From Streptomyces sp. NRRL S-37 (lineage in GTDB: Bacteria > Actinomycetota > Actinomycetes > Streptomycetales > Streptomycetaceae), in assembly GCF_000721605.1 (NCBI RefSeq), contig NZ_JOIZ01000005.1:1-64000 (forward strand): 64,000 nt of DNA, given 5' to 3'. A model generated the notes under the pieces. The model saw only the letters and a program-made list of their open reading frames with translations, was not told where the DNA came from and ran no database searches. Shown here one piece after another: positions 25,920 through 33,403 of the stretch; positions within the stretch are counted from its first letter, which is position 1; each line of letters opens with the position of its first letter. Position numbers and translations under genes: made by a program.

Positions 25920-27443
25920 GTGGCCCATGAGGTCGATCAGTCATTCCTTGCGCTGCCGTTGCGCGCGCTCGCCGATGCCGCGCTGGCACGCGCGCGCGCA
26001 CTGGGGGCGGAGCACGCGGACTTCCGCCTGGAGCGGGTGCGCAGCGCGTCCTGGCGGCTGAGGGACGCCAAGCCGGCCGGGTCGTCGGACACCACCGACC
26101 TCGGCTACGCGGTGCGCGTGGTGCACGGCGGGACCTGGGGGTTCGCCTCCGGGGTGGACCTGACCCCGGACGCCGCCGCCAAGGTCGCCTCGCAGGCGGT
26201 GGCGATGGCGAAGCTGTCCGCTCAGGTGATCCGGGCGGCGGGGTCCGACGAGCGGGTGGAGCTGGCGGACGAGCCGGTGCACGCCGACAAGACCTGGGTG
26301 TCGTCGTACGAGATCGATCCGTTCGCCGTGCCCGACGAGGAGAAGGCCGGGCTGCTGGCCGAGTGGAGCGCGCGGCTGCTGGCGGCGAACGGGGTGGACC
26401 ACGTCGACGCCTCGCTGCTCACCGTGCACGAGAACAAGTTCTACGCCGACACCGCCGGGACCGTGACCACGCAGCAGCGGGTGCGGCTGCACCCGGTGTT
26501 CACGGCCGTGTCCGTCGACGACTCCAGCGGTGAGTTCGACTCCATGCGGACCCTCGCGCCGCCCGTCGGGCGCGGCTGGGAGTACCTGACGGGCACCGGC
26601 TGGGACTGGGACGACGAGCTGGGGCGGATTCCGGAGCTGCTCGCCGAGAAGATGCGGGCGCCGAGCGTCGAGGCGGGGCTGTACGACCTGGTGGTGGACC
26701 CGTCCAACCTGTGGCTGACCATCCACGAGTCCATCGGGCACGCCACCGAGCTGGACCGCGCGCTCGGCTACGAGGCGGCCTACGCCGGGACCTCGTTCGC
26801 CACCTTCGATCTGCTGGGCAAGCTGAAGTACGGCTCCGAGCTGATGAACGTCACCGGTGACCGCACCGCCGAGCACGGGCTCGCCACCGTCGGCTACGAC
26901 GACGAGGGCGTCGAGGCGCAGTCCTGGGACCTGGTGAAGGACGGCACGCTGGTCGGCTACCAGCTCGACCGGCGGATCGCGAGGCTGACCGGGTTCGAGC
27001 GGTCCAACGGGTGCGCGTTCGCGGACTCCCCCGGCCATGTGCCGGTGCAGCGCATGGCCAACGTGTCGCTGCGCCCCGATCCGGCCGGGATGTCGACGGA
27101 GGACCTGATCGGGGGCGTGGACCGGGGCATCTACGTCGTCGGTGACCGGTCGTGGTCGATCGACATGCAGCGGTACAACTTCCAGTTCACCGGGCAGCGC
27201 TTCTACCGGATCGAGAACGGACGGCTCGCGGGGCAGCTGCGGGACGTCGCCTACCAGGCCACGACCACCGACTTCTGGGGCTCCATGGCGGCGGTCGGCG
27301 GTCCGCAGACGTACGTCCTGGGCGGCGCCTTCAACTGCGGCAAGGCCCAGCCGGGGCAGGTCGCGGCGGTCTCGCACGGCTGCCCGTCCGCCCTCTTCAA
27401 GGGAGTCAACATCCTCAACACGACGCAGGAGGCCGGGCGATGA
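25920..27443 (+). CDS. tldD: TldD/PmbA-family metalloprotease, TldD type
   Basis: The 507-residue protein is the catalytic TldD type: HESIGHATELDRAL supplies the HExxxH zinc motif, and the C-terminal GVDRGIYVVGD...GQRFYRIENGRLAGQLRDVAY and NCGKAQPGQ...HGCPSALFKGVNILNT are family blocks. In E. coli TldD and TldE form a protease that trims unfolded peptides such as microcin B17 precursors and CcdA. The start is GTG 25920, placed by GGGGAGG. It forms a probable operon with the TldE-type gene 81 bases downstream. Confidence 0.93.
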   Translation: MAHEVDQSFLALPLRALADAALARARALGAEHADFRLERVRSASWRLRDAKPAGSSDTTDLGYAVRVVHGGTWGFASGVDLTPDAAAKVASQAVAMAKLSAQVIRAAGSDERVELADEPVHADKTWVSSYEIDPFAVPDEEKAGLLAEWSARLLAANGVDHVDASLLTVHENKFYADTAGTVTTQQRVRLHPVFTAVSVDDSSGEFDSMRTLAPPVGRGWEYLTGTGWDWDDELGRIPELLAEKMRAPSVEAGLYDLVVDPSNLWLTIHESIGHATELDRALGYEAAYAGTSFATFDLLGKLKYGSELMNVTGDRTAEHGLATVGYDDEGVEAQSWDLVKDGTLVGYQLDRRIARLTGFERSNGCAFADSPGHVPVQRMANVSLRPDPAGMSTEDLIGGVDRGIYVVGDRSWSIDMQRYNFQFTGQRFYRIENGRLAGQLRDVAYQATTTDFWGSMAAVGGPQTYVLGGAFNCGKAQPGQVAAVSHGCPSALFKGVNILNTTQEAGR

Positions 27444-27529
27444 GCGTCAGCACCGGAACCGGCTGGGGGTCCGGGGGTCGCCCCCCGGGAAAGCACAGTC
27501 TCAACACGCGCAGGAGGCCGGGCGATGAG
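27414..27529 (+). repeat. Direct repeat spanning the tldD stop and tldE start
   Basis: The sequence CTCAACACG(A)CGCAGGAGGCCGGGCGATGAG occurs at 27414-27444 and again at 27500-27529, differing by one base indel. The first copy contains the end of tldD plus AGGAGG and ATG; the second supplies the AGGAGG and ATG of tldE. Between them are 55 bases including the hairpin CCGGGGGTCGCCCCCCGG. The first ATG opens only a short frame. Confidence 0.8.
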
Positions 27530-28919
27530 TGCGCGGATCAGCAAGCCGTACGAGATCGTCGAGCGGGCCCTCGACCTGTCCCGGGCCGACGGCTGTGTCG
27601 TGATCGCCGACGAGGAGTCCACCGCCAATCTGCGCTGGGCGGGCAACGCGCTCACCACGAACGGTGTCACGCGCGGGCGCACGCTCACCGTGATCGCCAC
27701 GGTGGACGGGGCGCAGGGGACGGCCTCCGGGGTGGTGTCCCGGTCCGCGGTGACCGTGGACGAGCTGGAGCCGCTGGTGCGGGCCGCCGAGGCCGCCGCG
27801 CGGGGCGCGGGCCCGGCCGAGGACGCGCAGCCGCTGGTCACCGGGGTGGCTCCGTCGCCCGAGTTCACGGAGGCGCCGGCCGAGACGTCGTCCGCCGTGT
27901 TCGCGGACTTCGCGCCGGCGCTGGGCGAGGCGTTCGCACGCGCGCGTGCCGGCGGCCGGGAGCTGTACGGCTTCGCCAACCACGAGATGGTCTCCAGCTA
28001 CCTCGGCACGTCGACGGGGCTGCGGCTGCGGCACGACCAGCCGAACGGGACCCTGGAGCTGAACGCCAAGTCGCCGGACCGTACGCGGTCGGCGTGGGCG
28101 GGGCGCTCCACGCGGGACTTCAAGGACGTCGACCCCGCGGCGCTCGACGCGGAGCTGGCCGTACGGCTGGGCTGGGCCGAGCGGCGCCTGGAGCTGCCCG
28201 CGGGCCGGTACGAGACGCTGCTGCCGCCGACCGCGGTGGCGGACCTGCTGATCTACCAGCTGTGGTCGGCGTCGGGGCGGGACGCGGCCGAGGGCCGCAC
28301 GGTGTTCTCCAAGCCGGGCGGCGGCACCCGGGTCGGCGAGAAACTGGCCGGGCTGCCGCTGACCCTGCGCAGCGACCCGGACGAGCCGGGCCTGGAGTCG
28401 GCGCCGTTCGTGATCGCGCACTCCTCCGGCGGCGACCAGTCGGTGTTCGACAACGGGCTGCCGCTGACGGCGACGGAGTGGATCCGCGAGGGCGAGCTGA
28501 GGCATCTGACCACCAGCCGGCACGGCGCGGGCCTGACCGGGCTGCCGGTGGCGCCCGCGATCGACAATCTGATCCTGGACGGGGGTGACGACCGCTCCCT
28601 GGAGGAGATGGTCGCGGCCACCGAGCGGGGGCTGCTGCTGACCTGCCTGTGGTACATCCGCGAGGTCGACCCGGCGACGCTGCTGCTCACCGGGCTGACC
28701 CGGGACGGCGTCTACCTCGTCGAGAATGGCGAGGTCACCGGTGAGGTGAACAACTTCCGGTTCAACGAGTCGCCGGTGGATCTGCTGGGCCGGGCCGCCG
28801 AGGCGGGCCGTACGGAGAAGACGCTGCCCAGGGAGTGGGGCGACTGGTTCACCAGGGCGGCGATGCCCGCGCTGCGCGTCCCCGATTTCAATATGAGCTC
28901 TGTCAGCCAGGGCGTATAA
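27525..28919 (+). CDS. tldE: TldD/PmbA-family protein, TldE (PmbA) type
   Basis: The 464-residue partner of TldD lacks the HExxxH motif, as expected of the non-catalytic TldE/PmbA subunit. Family features include ELYGFANHEMVSSYLGTSTGLRLRHDQPNG, SASGRDAAEGRTVFSKPGGGTRVGEKL and the end WYIREVDPATLLLTGLTRDGVYLVENGEVTGEVNNFRFNESPV. ATG 27525 has AGGAGG at ideal spacing. The start lies inside the second copy of a duplicated start region. tyrS follows after 66 bases. Confidence 0.92.
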   Translation: MSARISKPYEIVERALDLSRADGCVVIADEESTANLRWAGNALTTNGVTRGRTLTVIATVDGAQGTASGVVSRSAVTVDELEPLVRAAEAAARGAGPAEDAQPLVTGVAPSPEFTEAPAETSSAVFADFAPALGEAFARARAGGRELYGFANHEMVSSYLGTSTGLRLRHDQPNGTLELNAKSPDRTRSAWAGRSTRDFKDVDPAALDAELAVRLGWAERRLELPAGRYETLLPPTAVADLLIYQLWSASGRDAAEGRTVFSKPGGGTRVGEKLAGLPLTLRSDPDEPGLESAPFVIAHSSGGDQSVFDNGLPLTATEWIREGELRHLTTSRHGAGLTGLPVAPAIDNLILDGGDDRSLEEMVAATERGLLLTCLWYIREVDPATLLLTGLTRDGVYLVENGEVTGEVNNFRFNESPVDLLGRAAEAGRTEKTLPREWGDWFTRAAMPALRVPDFNMSSVSQGV

Positions 28920-28985
28920 CCTCGTAGTCGTTCGCAAGCGGCCGTCACCCGACCGGCCGAAGATCATCGAGGAGACACGAGAACC

Positions 28986-30254
28986 GTGACGGACATCGTC
29001 GACGAGCTGAAGTGGCGCGGGCTGTTCGCCCAGTCCACCGACGAGGACGCTTTGCGCAAGGCGCTCGCGGACGGTCCCGTCACGTTCTATTGCGGTTTCG
29101 ACCCGACCGCGCCGTCGCTGCACGTGGGGCACCTGGTGCAGGTGCTCACCGTGCGCCGGCTCCAGCAGGCCGGTCACCGGCCGCTGGCGCTGGTCGGCGG
29201 CGCCACGGGCCAGATCGGCGACCCGCGGCCGACCGCGGAGCGCACGCTGAACTCGCCGGAGACGGTCGCGGGCTGGGTGGAGCGGCTGCGCGGCCAGATC
29301 GAGCCGTTCCTGTCCTTCGAGGGCGAGAACGCGGCCGTCATGGTCAACAACCTCGACTGGACGCAGAACCTGTCCGCGATCGAGTTCCTGCGGGACATCG
29401 GCAAGCACTTCCGCGTCAACAAGATGCTGACCAAGGACTCGGTCGCCCGGCGCCTGGAGTCCTCCGAGGGCATCAGCTACACGGAGTTCAGCTACCAGCT
29501 GCTCCAGGCGATGGACTTCCTCCAGCTCTACCGGCGCTACGGCTGCACGATGCAGCAGGGCGGCAGCGACCAGTGGGGCAACCTCACGGCCGGTCTCGAC
29601 CTGCTGCACCGGCTGGAGCCGGAGGCGTCCGTGCACGCCTACGCCACGCCGCTGATGACGAAGGCGGACGGCACCAAGTTCGGCAAGACCGAGGGCGGCG
29701 CCGTCTGGCTCGACCCGGAGATGACGACACCGTACGCGTTCTACCAGTTCTGGCTGAACGTGGACGACCGGGACATCTCGGGCTACATGCGGATCCTGTC
29801 CTTCAGGTCCCGTGAGGAGCTGGAGGAGCTGGAGCGGCAGACGGAGGAGCGTCCGCAGGCCCGGGCCGCGCAGCGCGCGCTGGCCGAGGAGCTGACGACG
29901 CTGGTGCACGGCGCGGACCAGACGGCCGCCGTGATCGCCGCGTCCAAGGCCCTCTTCGGCCAGGGCGAGCTGACCGGGCTGGACGACCGCACGCTGGCGG
30001 CGGCGCTCTCCGAGGTACCGCACGTCCAGGTGGCCGAGCTGGGCCAGGTGGTCGACCTGTTCGCCGAGGTCGGTCTGGTGCCGAGCAAGTCGGCCGCGCG
30101 GCGCACGGTGAAGGAGGGCGGCGCCTACGTGAACAACGTCAAGGTCACCGCCGAGGACGCCGTCCCCGCGAAGGAGGACCTGCTGCACGGGCGCTGGCTG
30201 GTGCTGCGCCGGGGCAAGAAGAACCTGGCGGCGGTGGAGGTCACAGCCGGCTGA
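28986..30254 (+). CDS. tyrS: Tyrosyl-tRNA synthetase
   Basis: The 422-residue class I synthetase charges tRNA-Tyr. It has the HIGH motif as HVGH in [16 protein letters not shown], tyrosine pocket [23 protein letters not shown] and [15 protein letters not shown], the KMSKS equivalent KFGKT, and a C-terminal S4 RNA-binding domain ([25 protein letters not shown]). The start is GTG 28986 with GAGGAGA upstream. The 66-base gap before it shows no T-box leader. Confidence 0.97.
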   Translation: MTDIVDELKWRGLFAQSTDEDALRKALADGPVTFYCGFDPTAPSLHVGHLVQVLTVRRLQQAGHRPLALVGGATGQIGDPRPTAERTLNSPETVAGWVERLRGQIEPFLSFEGENAAVMVNNLDWTQNLSAIEFLRDIGKHFRVNKMLTKDSVARRLESSEGISYTEFSYQLLQAMDFLQLYRRYGCTMQQGGSDQWGNLTAGLDLLHRLEPEASVHAYATPLMTKADGTKFGKTEGGAVWLDPEMTTPYAFYQFWLNVDDRDISGYMRILSFRSREELEELERQTEERPQARAAQRALAEELTTLVHGADQTAAVIAASKALFGQGELTGLDDRTLAAALSEVPHVQVAELGQVVDLFAEVGLVPSKSAARRTVKEGGAYVNNVKVTAEDAVPAKEDLLHGRWLVLRRGKKNLAAVEVTAG

Positions 30255-30270
30255 GCCGACGGGCTGGTGC

Positions 30271-30304
30271 GGGGCGGTCTCCGGCATGCGCCGGGGGCCG
30301 CCCC
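30271..30304. terminator. Terminator between convergent tyrS and the GlsB-like gene
   Basis: GGGGCGG (30271-30277) pairs with CCGCCCC (30298-30304), enclosing an inner CCGGC-ATGC-GCCGG stem. No T-tract is present. It lies between two convergent genes. Confidence 0.7.
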
Positions 30305-30363
30305 TTCGCCGTACGCCGGAAACCGCCTCGTCGTACGCCGTCGTCGCCGCCGCATGTGCCGGG

Positions 30364-30648
30364 TCAGGCCCGTTGCCGCTGGTGCTTCCTGCGCTGCATC
30401 GCGGTGTACAGCATCTCCGCGAGCAGGACGACGACGATCGCCGCGCCCAGCTGGAAGATGTGCCGGCCCCAGTCGATGCCCCGTGTCTCCTCGATCCCGA
30501 AGCCCCGCGCGATGGCATTGCCCACGACGGCGCCGATCATTCCGCAGATGGTGGCCAGCCACAGCGGGAGGTGCTGCTTGCCGGGAATCACCGCCTTGGC
30601 GATCAGGCCGAGCACGAATCCCACGATGATCGCCCACAACCAGCCCAT
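30364..30648 (-). CDS. GlsB/YeaQ/YmgE-family membrane protein
   Basis: The 94-residue protein has three helices: MGWLWAIIVGFVLGLIAKAVIPG, LWLATICGMIGAVVGNAIA and FQLGAAIVVVLLAEMLYTAM. It matches the transglycosylase-associated or GlsB (YeaQ) family of small stress-related membrane proteins; no enzymatic role has been shown. ATG 30648 follows GAGGAGG. GlsB genes often keep company with Asp23/Gls24 genes in other bacteria; here that cluster is 19 kb away. Confidence 0.9.
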   Translation of the reverse strand: MGWLWAIIVGFVLGLIAKAVIPGKQHLPLWLATICGMIGAVVGNAIARGFGIEETRGIDWGRHIFQLGAAIVVVLLAEMLYTAMQRRKHQRQRA

Positions 30649-30872
30649 GGCTGCCTCCTCGTACGGCTTGACGCGAGCATTACGGCCAGTGTCGGCCGAG
30701 ACGCGGTACGCCGCATGTCGGACATGCCGTACGCGCCACGGGGCGGGGTGACCCACCCTCGTGGCCCGGCCGGGCGCGGCGTAACGTGGACATGTCCGGA
30801 CCCGGTGCCACGGAACGGGGCGGCGGCCGGTCAGATACAAAAAGGTCCGATGCGGGCGGATGGTGGAATGTG

Positions 30873-31271
30873 ATGCGGAAGCAGCATGGCGGTGGCAGCG
30901 CCCAGGTGTTCCGGATCACCGGTGCCCGGACGGGCCTCCAGGAGGACGTACGGGGGCGGCAGCGCCGGTACGTGATCTCGATGGCCGTCCGTACGGTCTC
31001 GGTCATCCTCGCGGCGACGCTGTGGAACGTGGAGCGGCACGTCGCGATCGTGGCGCTGGTGCTCGGGGCGGTCCTGCCGTACATCGCGGTGGTGATCGCC
31101 AACGCCGGGCGCGAGAACGCGCCGTCTCTGCCGTCGACCTTCGTGACGATGCCGATGAAGCCGATGATCGCGCCGTCGCGGACGAATGACGGTTCCGCGG
31201 AATCCGATGCGGAAGATGTGACGTCACAGACGGTGCCGGGCGCACGAACGGAGCGGCCCGCGGGGTCGTGA
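30873..31271 (+). CDS. DUF3099 membrane protein
   Basis: The 132-residue protein starts MRKQHGGGSAQVFRITGARTGLQEDVRGRQRRYVISM, has two helices (AVRTVSVILAATLWNV and VAIVALVLGAVLPYIAVVIANA) and an acidic tail. It fits DUF3099, a family of small actinobacterial membrane proteins of unknown role. ATG 30873 is chosen because the conserved part begins there; the frame is open 29 codons further upstream, and GTG 30870 is also possible. Confidence 0.75.
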   Translation: MRKQHGGGSAQVFRITGARTGLQEDVRGRQRRYVISMAVRTVSVILAATLWNVERHVAIVALVLGAVLPYIAVVIANAGRENAPSLPSTFVTMPMKPMIAPSRTNDGSAESDAEDVTSQTVPGARTERPAGS

Positions 31272-31322
31272 AGATCGGGACGTGAGCGCGGACCGCGGCA
31301 AGCGGAAGGCACTTACCCGCCA

Positions 31323-31390
31323 AGCTCAGGAAAACCTCAGATCAATCATGTTGTTCCGGTGCCGGGGGCGGGGTGACCCGTGACATACTT
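31323..31390 (+). promoter_or_regulatory. 6C RNA upstream region, copy A
   Basis: This 68-base element aligns without gaps to 31760-31827. Both begin AGCTCA(G/A)GAAAA(C/G)CTCAGATCAATC and share TTCCGGTGCCGGGGGCGGGGTG and a final CAT(A/G)CTT. It ends where the 6C RNA begins, so it is read as that RNA's promoter region. The -10 may be CATACT (31384-31389); no standard -35 is evident. Confidence 0.6.
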
Positions 31391-31470
31391 CGTACGCGCT
31401 CCGCATCCCCCGTCGGAGCGACGGACCGACGCCGGGCAGCTCCCCCCGTGGCTGCTCGGCGTCGCCTTTT
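31390..31470 (+). ncRNA. 6C small RNA (B11-like)
   Basis: Two hairpins in a row carry runs of C in their loops. The first is CGCTCCG (31397-31403), loop CATCCCCCGT, CGGAGCG (31414-31420). The second has CGACGCCGGGCAGC (31427-31440), loop TCCCCCCGTG and GCTGCTCGGCGTCG (31451-31464), then CCTTTT as a terminator. This is the defining layout of the actinobacterial 6C RNA, called B11 in mycobacteria, where its C-rich loops pair with mRNA ribosome-binding sites. The 5' end is estimated from the promoter-like upstream repeat. Confidence 0.85.
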
Positions 31471-31512
31471 CCGAGGACTTCGGGCTGGGCCGACCGGGTT
31501 AGGGTCGGCGGT

Positions 31513-31737
31513 GTGATGACGCCTGATCCCGAGATCCCGATCTGCTCCGCCAAGGGTTGCCGTGCCGCCGCCGCCTGGGTGCTGGCGTGGAACAACCCCA
31601 AGATCCACACGCCGGAGCGCCGCAAGACGTGGCTCGCCTGCGAGGAGCACCGCGAGCACCTGTCGCAGTTCCTCGGGATGCGCGGCTTCCTGAAGGACGT
31701 CGTGCCGTTCCCCGAGTGGGCCTCACCCGAGGACTGA
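31513..31737 (+). CDS. Small Cys/His-rich conserved protein
   Basis: The 74-residue protein has possible zinc ligands Cys11, Cys16, His32, Cys43, His46 and His49 (CSAKGC ... IHTPERRKTWLACEEHREHL). The pattern ICSAKGCRAAAAWVLAWNNPKIHTPERRKTW is conserved in streptomycetes to my recollection, with no known function. It starts GTG 31513 or ATG 31516 and overlaps neither neighbour. It sits between the 6C RNA and the second copy of the 6C upstream region. Confidence 0.75.
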   Translation: MMTPDPEIPICSAKGCRAAAAWVLAWNNPKIHTPERRKTWLACEEHREHLSQFLGMRGFLKDVVPFPEWASPED

Positions 31738-31759
31738 CCTCGGGCGCGGCCGGCCGCCG

Positions 31760-31827
31760 AGCTCAAGAAAAGCTCAGATCAATCGCTATGTTCCGGTGCC
31801 GGGGGCGGGGTGGCCCATGGCATGCTT
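31760..31827 (+). promoter_or_regulatory. 6C RNA upstream region, copy B
   Basis: This is the second copy of the element at 31323-31390, ungapped. Downstream of this copy there is no full 6C RNA, but TGCTC/GAGCA (about 31832-31857) can fold with a loop that contains CCCCCC. A 42-codon frame with a good AGGAGG begins at 31922. Confidence 0.6.
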
Positions 31828-31921
31828 CTGGTGCTCTTCGCCCCCCTCACCGAGCAACTCCGGGCTTCGGCGCCAGAGTTCGCGGCAGCAGGCCGCGCAC
31901 ACGGATGCCCAGGAGGTCGCG

Positions 31922-32050
31922 ATGGACGACGGACGGCGCGAAAGGGTAAAACGCTCGGCCCAGGCGGTGTGGCCGTTCCTGATGGGGCTTCTGGGGCGCC
32001 TTGCCGGCGCCGCACTCAGCTCCTGGTGGAACGACCGGCACAGCCTGTAG
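31922..32050 (+). CDS. Small hypothetical protein
   Basis: The 42-residue product is MDDGRRERVKRSAQAVWPF... ending SSWWNDRHSL, with a short hydrophobic centre (VWPFLMGLLGRLAGAAL). ATG 31922 has AGGAGG five bases upstream, a strong reason to call it. It is expressed, if at all, from the duplicated 6C-type upstream region at 31760. No family is recognised. Confidence 0.55.
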   Translation: MDDGRRERVKRSAQAVWPFLMGLLGRLAGAALSSWWNDRHSL

Positions 32051-32072
32051 CCGAGCACCGGTGTAACACCGT

Positions 32073-32118
32073 CCGACCGTTGCAGCGGTCGGCCGGCTCG
32101 CCCTCCGGGCGGGCCGGC
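32073..32118 (+). terminator. Twin hairpin terminator
   Basis: CCGACCG/CGGTCGG (32073-32092) is followed directly by GCCGGC(T)CGCC/GGGCG(G)GCCGGC (32092-32118). Two adjacent hairpins follow the small gene and face the 3' end of moaA. Confidence 0.65.
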
Positions 32119-32253
32119 AGTGGGGTCGCGTCTGCCAGGACGCGGCCCCACGTGTCGTGCAGCACTCTAGGCGCCTCCAGCGCTTGCCGCCTAGGGCCGT
32201 CGGCGAACTGGCGTGGGCACCCGGAGGACGGCCGTCGGTGGCGCGAGCGCTGG

Positions 32254-33243
32254 TCAGCCGCCGATGGCGGACATCGGGCGGTCCGGCTGGACGAAGGCCG
32301 GGTCGTCCAGGCCCGCTCCCGCCTTCTTGCCCCACATCGCCAGTTTCCAGATGCGGGCGATCTCCTCGTCGGGGGCGCCGGAGCGCAGGGCCGCGCGGAG
32401 GTCGGTCTCCTCGGTGGCGAACAGGCAGGTGCGTATCTGTCCGTCGGCCGTCAGGCGGGTGCGGTCGCAGGCCGCGCAGAAGGGGCGGGTGACGGAGGCG
32501 ATGACGCCGACGCGGTGCGGGCCGCCGTCGACCAGCCAGCGCTCGGCCGGTGCGGAGCCGCGCGCCTCGTCGCCCTCGGGGGTCAGCTCGAAGCGGGTGC
32601 GCAGGGAGGCCAGGATGTCCCCGGCGGTGATCATGCCCTCGCGCTTCCAGCCGTGCTGGGCGTCCAGGGGCATCTGCTCGATGAAGCGCAGCTCGTAGTC
32701 GTGCTCCACGGCCCAGGCGAGGAGGTCGGGGGCCTCGTCGTCGTTGAGCCCCGGCATCAGGACCGAATTGACCTTCACCGGGGTCAGACCGGCCTCGCGG
32801 GCCGCGTGGAGGCCGTCGAGGACGTCCTGGTGGCGGTCGCGGCGGGTGAGGGTCTTGAAGACGTCCGGGCGGAGCGTGTCCAGGGAGACGTTGACCCGGT
32901 CCAGGCCCGCCTCCTTCAGGGCGGGTGCGATACGGCGGAGCCCGATACCGTTGGTGGTGAGGGACGTCTGCGGGCGGGGTTCCAGGGCGGCGACGCGCTC
33001 GACGATGCCGGCCAGGCCGGGGCGGAGCAGCGGCTCACCGCCGGTGAAGCGGACCTCCTCGACGCCGAGGGAGGTGACGGCGATGCCGACGAGGCGGACG
33101 ATCTCGTCGTCGGTGAGCAGGTCGGGCTTGGCCAGCCATTGCAGGCCCTCCTCGGGCATGCAGTAGGTGCAGCGCAGATTGCAGCGGTCGGTGAGCGAGA
33201 CCCTCAGATCAGTGGCCACTCGGCCGTAGGTGTCGATGAGCAC
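32254..33243 (-). CDS. moaA: GTP 3',8-cyclase (molybdenum cofactor biosynthesis)
   Basis: The 329-residue radical-SAM enzyme of the first molybdopterin step converts GTP to the cyclic 8,3' intermediate. The N-terminal RCNLRCTYCMP holds the CxxxCxxC cluster, FTGGEPLLRPG is the SAM-binding GGE, and the C-terminal FCAACDRTRLTADGQIRTCLF holds the second cluster ligands. The essential terminal Gly-Gly is present (SAIGG). Length is standard. No other moa gene is adjacent. Confidence 0.96.
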   Translation of the reverse strand: MLIDTYGRVATDLRVSLTDRCNLRCTYCMPEEGLQWLAKPDLLTDDEIVRLVGIAVTSLGVEEVRFTGGEPLLRPGLAGIVERVAALEPRPQTSLTTNGIGLRRIAPALKEAGLDRVNVSLDTLRPDVFKTLTRRDRHQDVLDGLHAAREAGLTPVKVNSVLMPGLNDDEAPDLLAWAVEHDYELRFIEQMPLDAQHGWKREGMITAGDILASLRTRFELTPEGDEARGSAPAERWLVDGGPHRVGVIASVTRPFCAACDRTRLTADGQIRTCLFATEETDLRAALRSGAPDEEIARIWKLAMWGKKAGAGLDDPAFVQPDRPMSAIGG

Positions 33244-33345
33244 GTGGGCCCCCTCCCTCGACGCGGATCACTCGTGCCCGGCTGCCTCCGAGCCTACGTG
33301 ACGCCACCGACAACCCCGGCGACCGGATGTGACGAAGATGCGCGA

Positions 33346-33389
33346 CGGCCGCGTCGCAGGGACCTCCAGGGGTCCGTACGACGCGGCCG
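33346..33389. terminator. Nested hairpin downstream of actP
   Basis: CGGCCGCGTCG (33346-33356) and CGACGCGGCCG (33379-33389) are a perfect 11-bp inverted repeat. The loop itself folds on GGACC/GGTCC. It lies just past the actP stop on the leftward strand and acts most likely as a terminator. Confidence 0.6.
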
Positions 33390-33403
33390 CGCGATGCCGC
33401 GGA

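Noticed and set aside
28920..28985. T-box leader of tyrS
   Set aside because: The gap is only 66 bases and lacks the T-box sequence and a specifier loop.
27501..30518. Long open frame on the minus strand opposite tldE and tyrS
   Set aside because: It is exactly antisense to two well-supported genes, has no family motif, and shows the low-complexity Arg/Gly/His make-up of GC-rich shadow frames.
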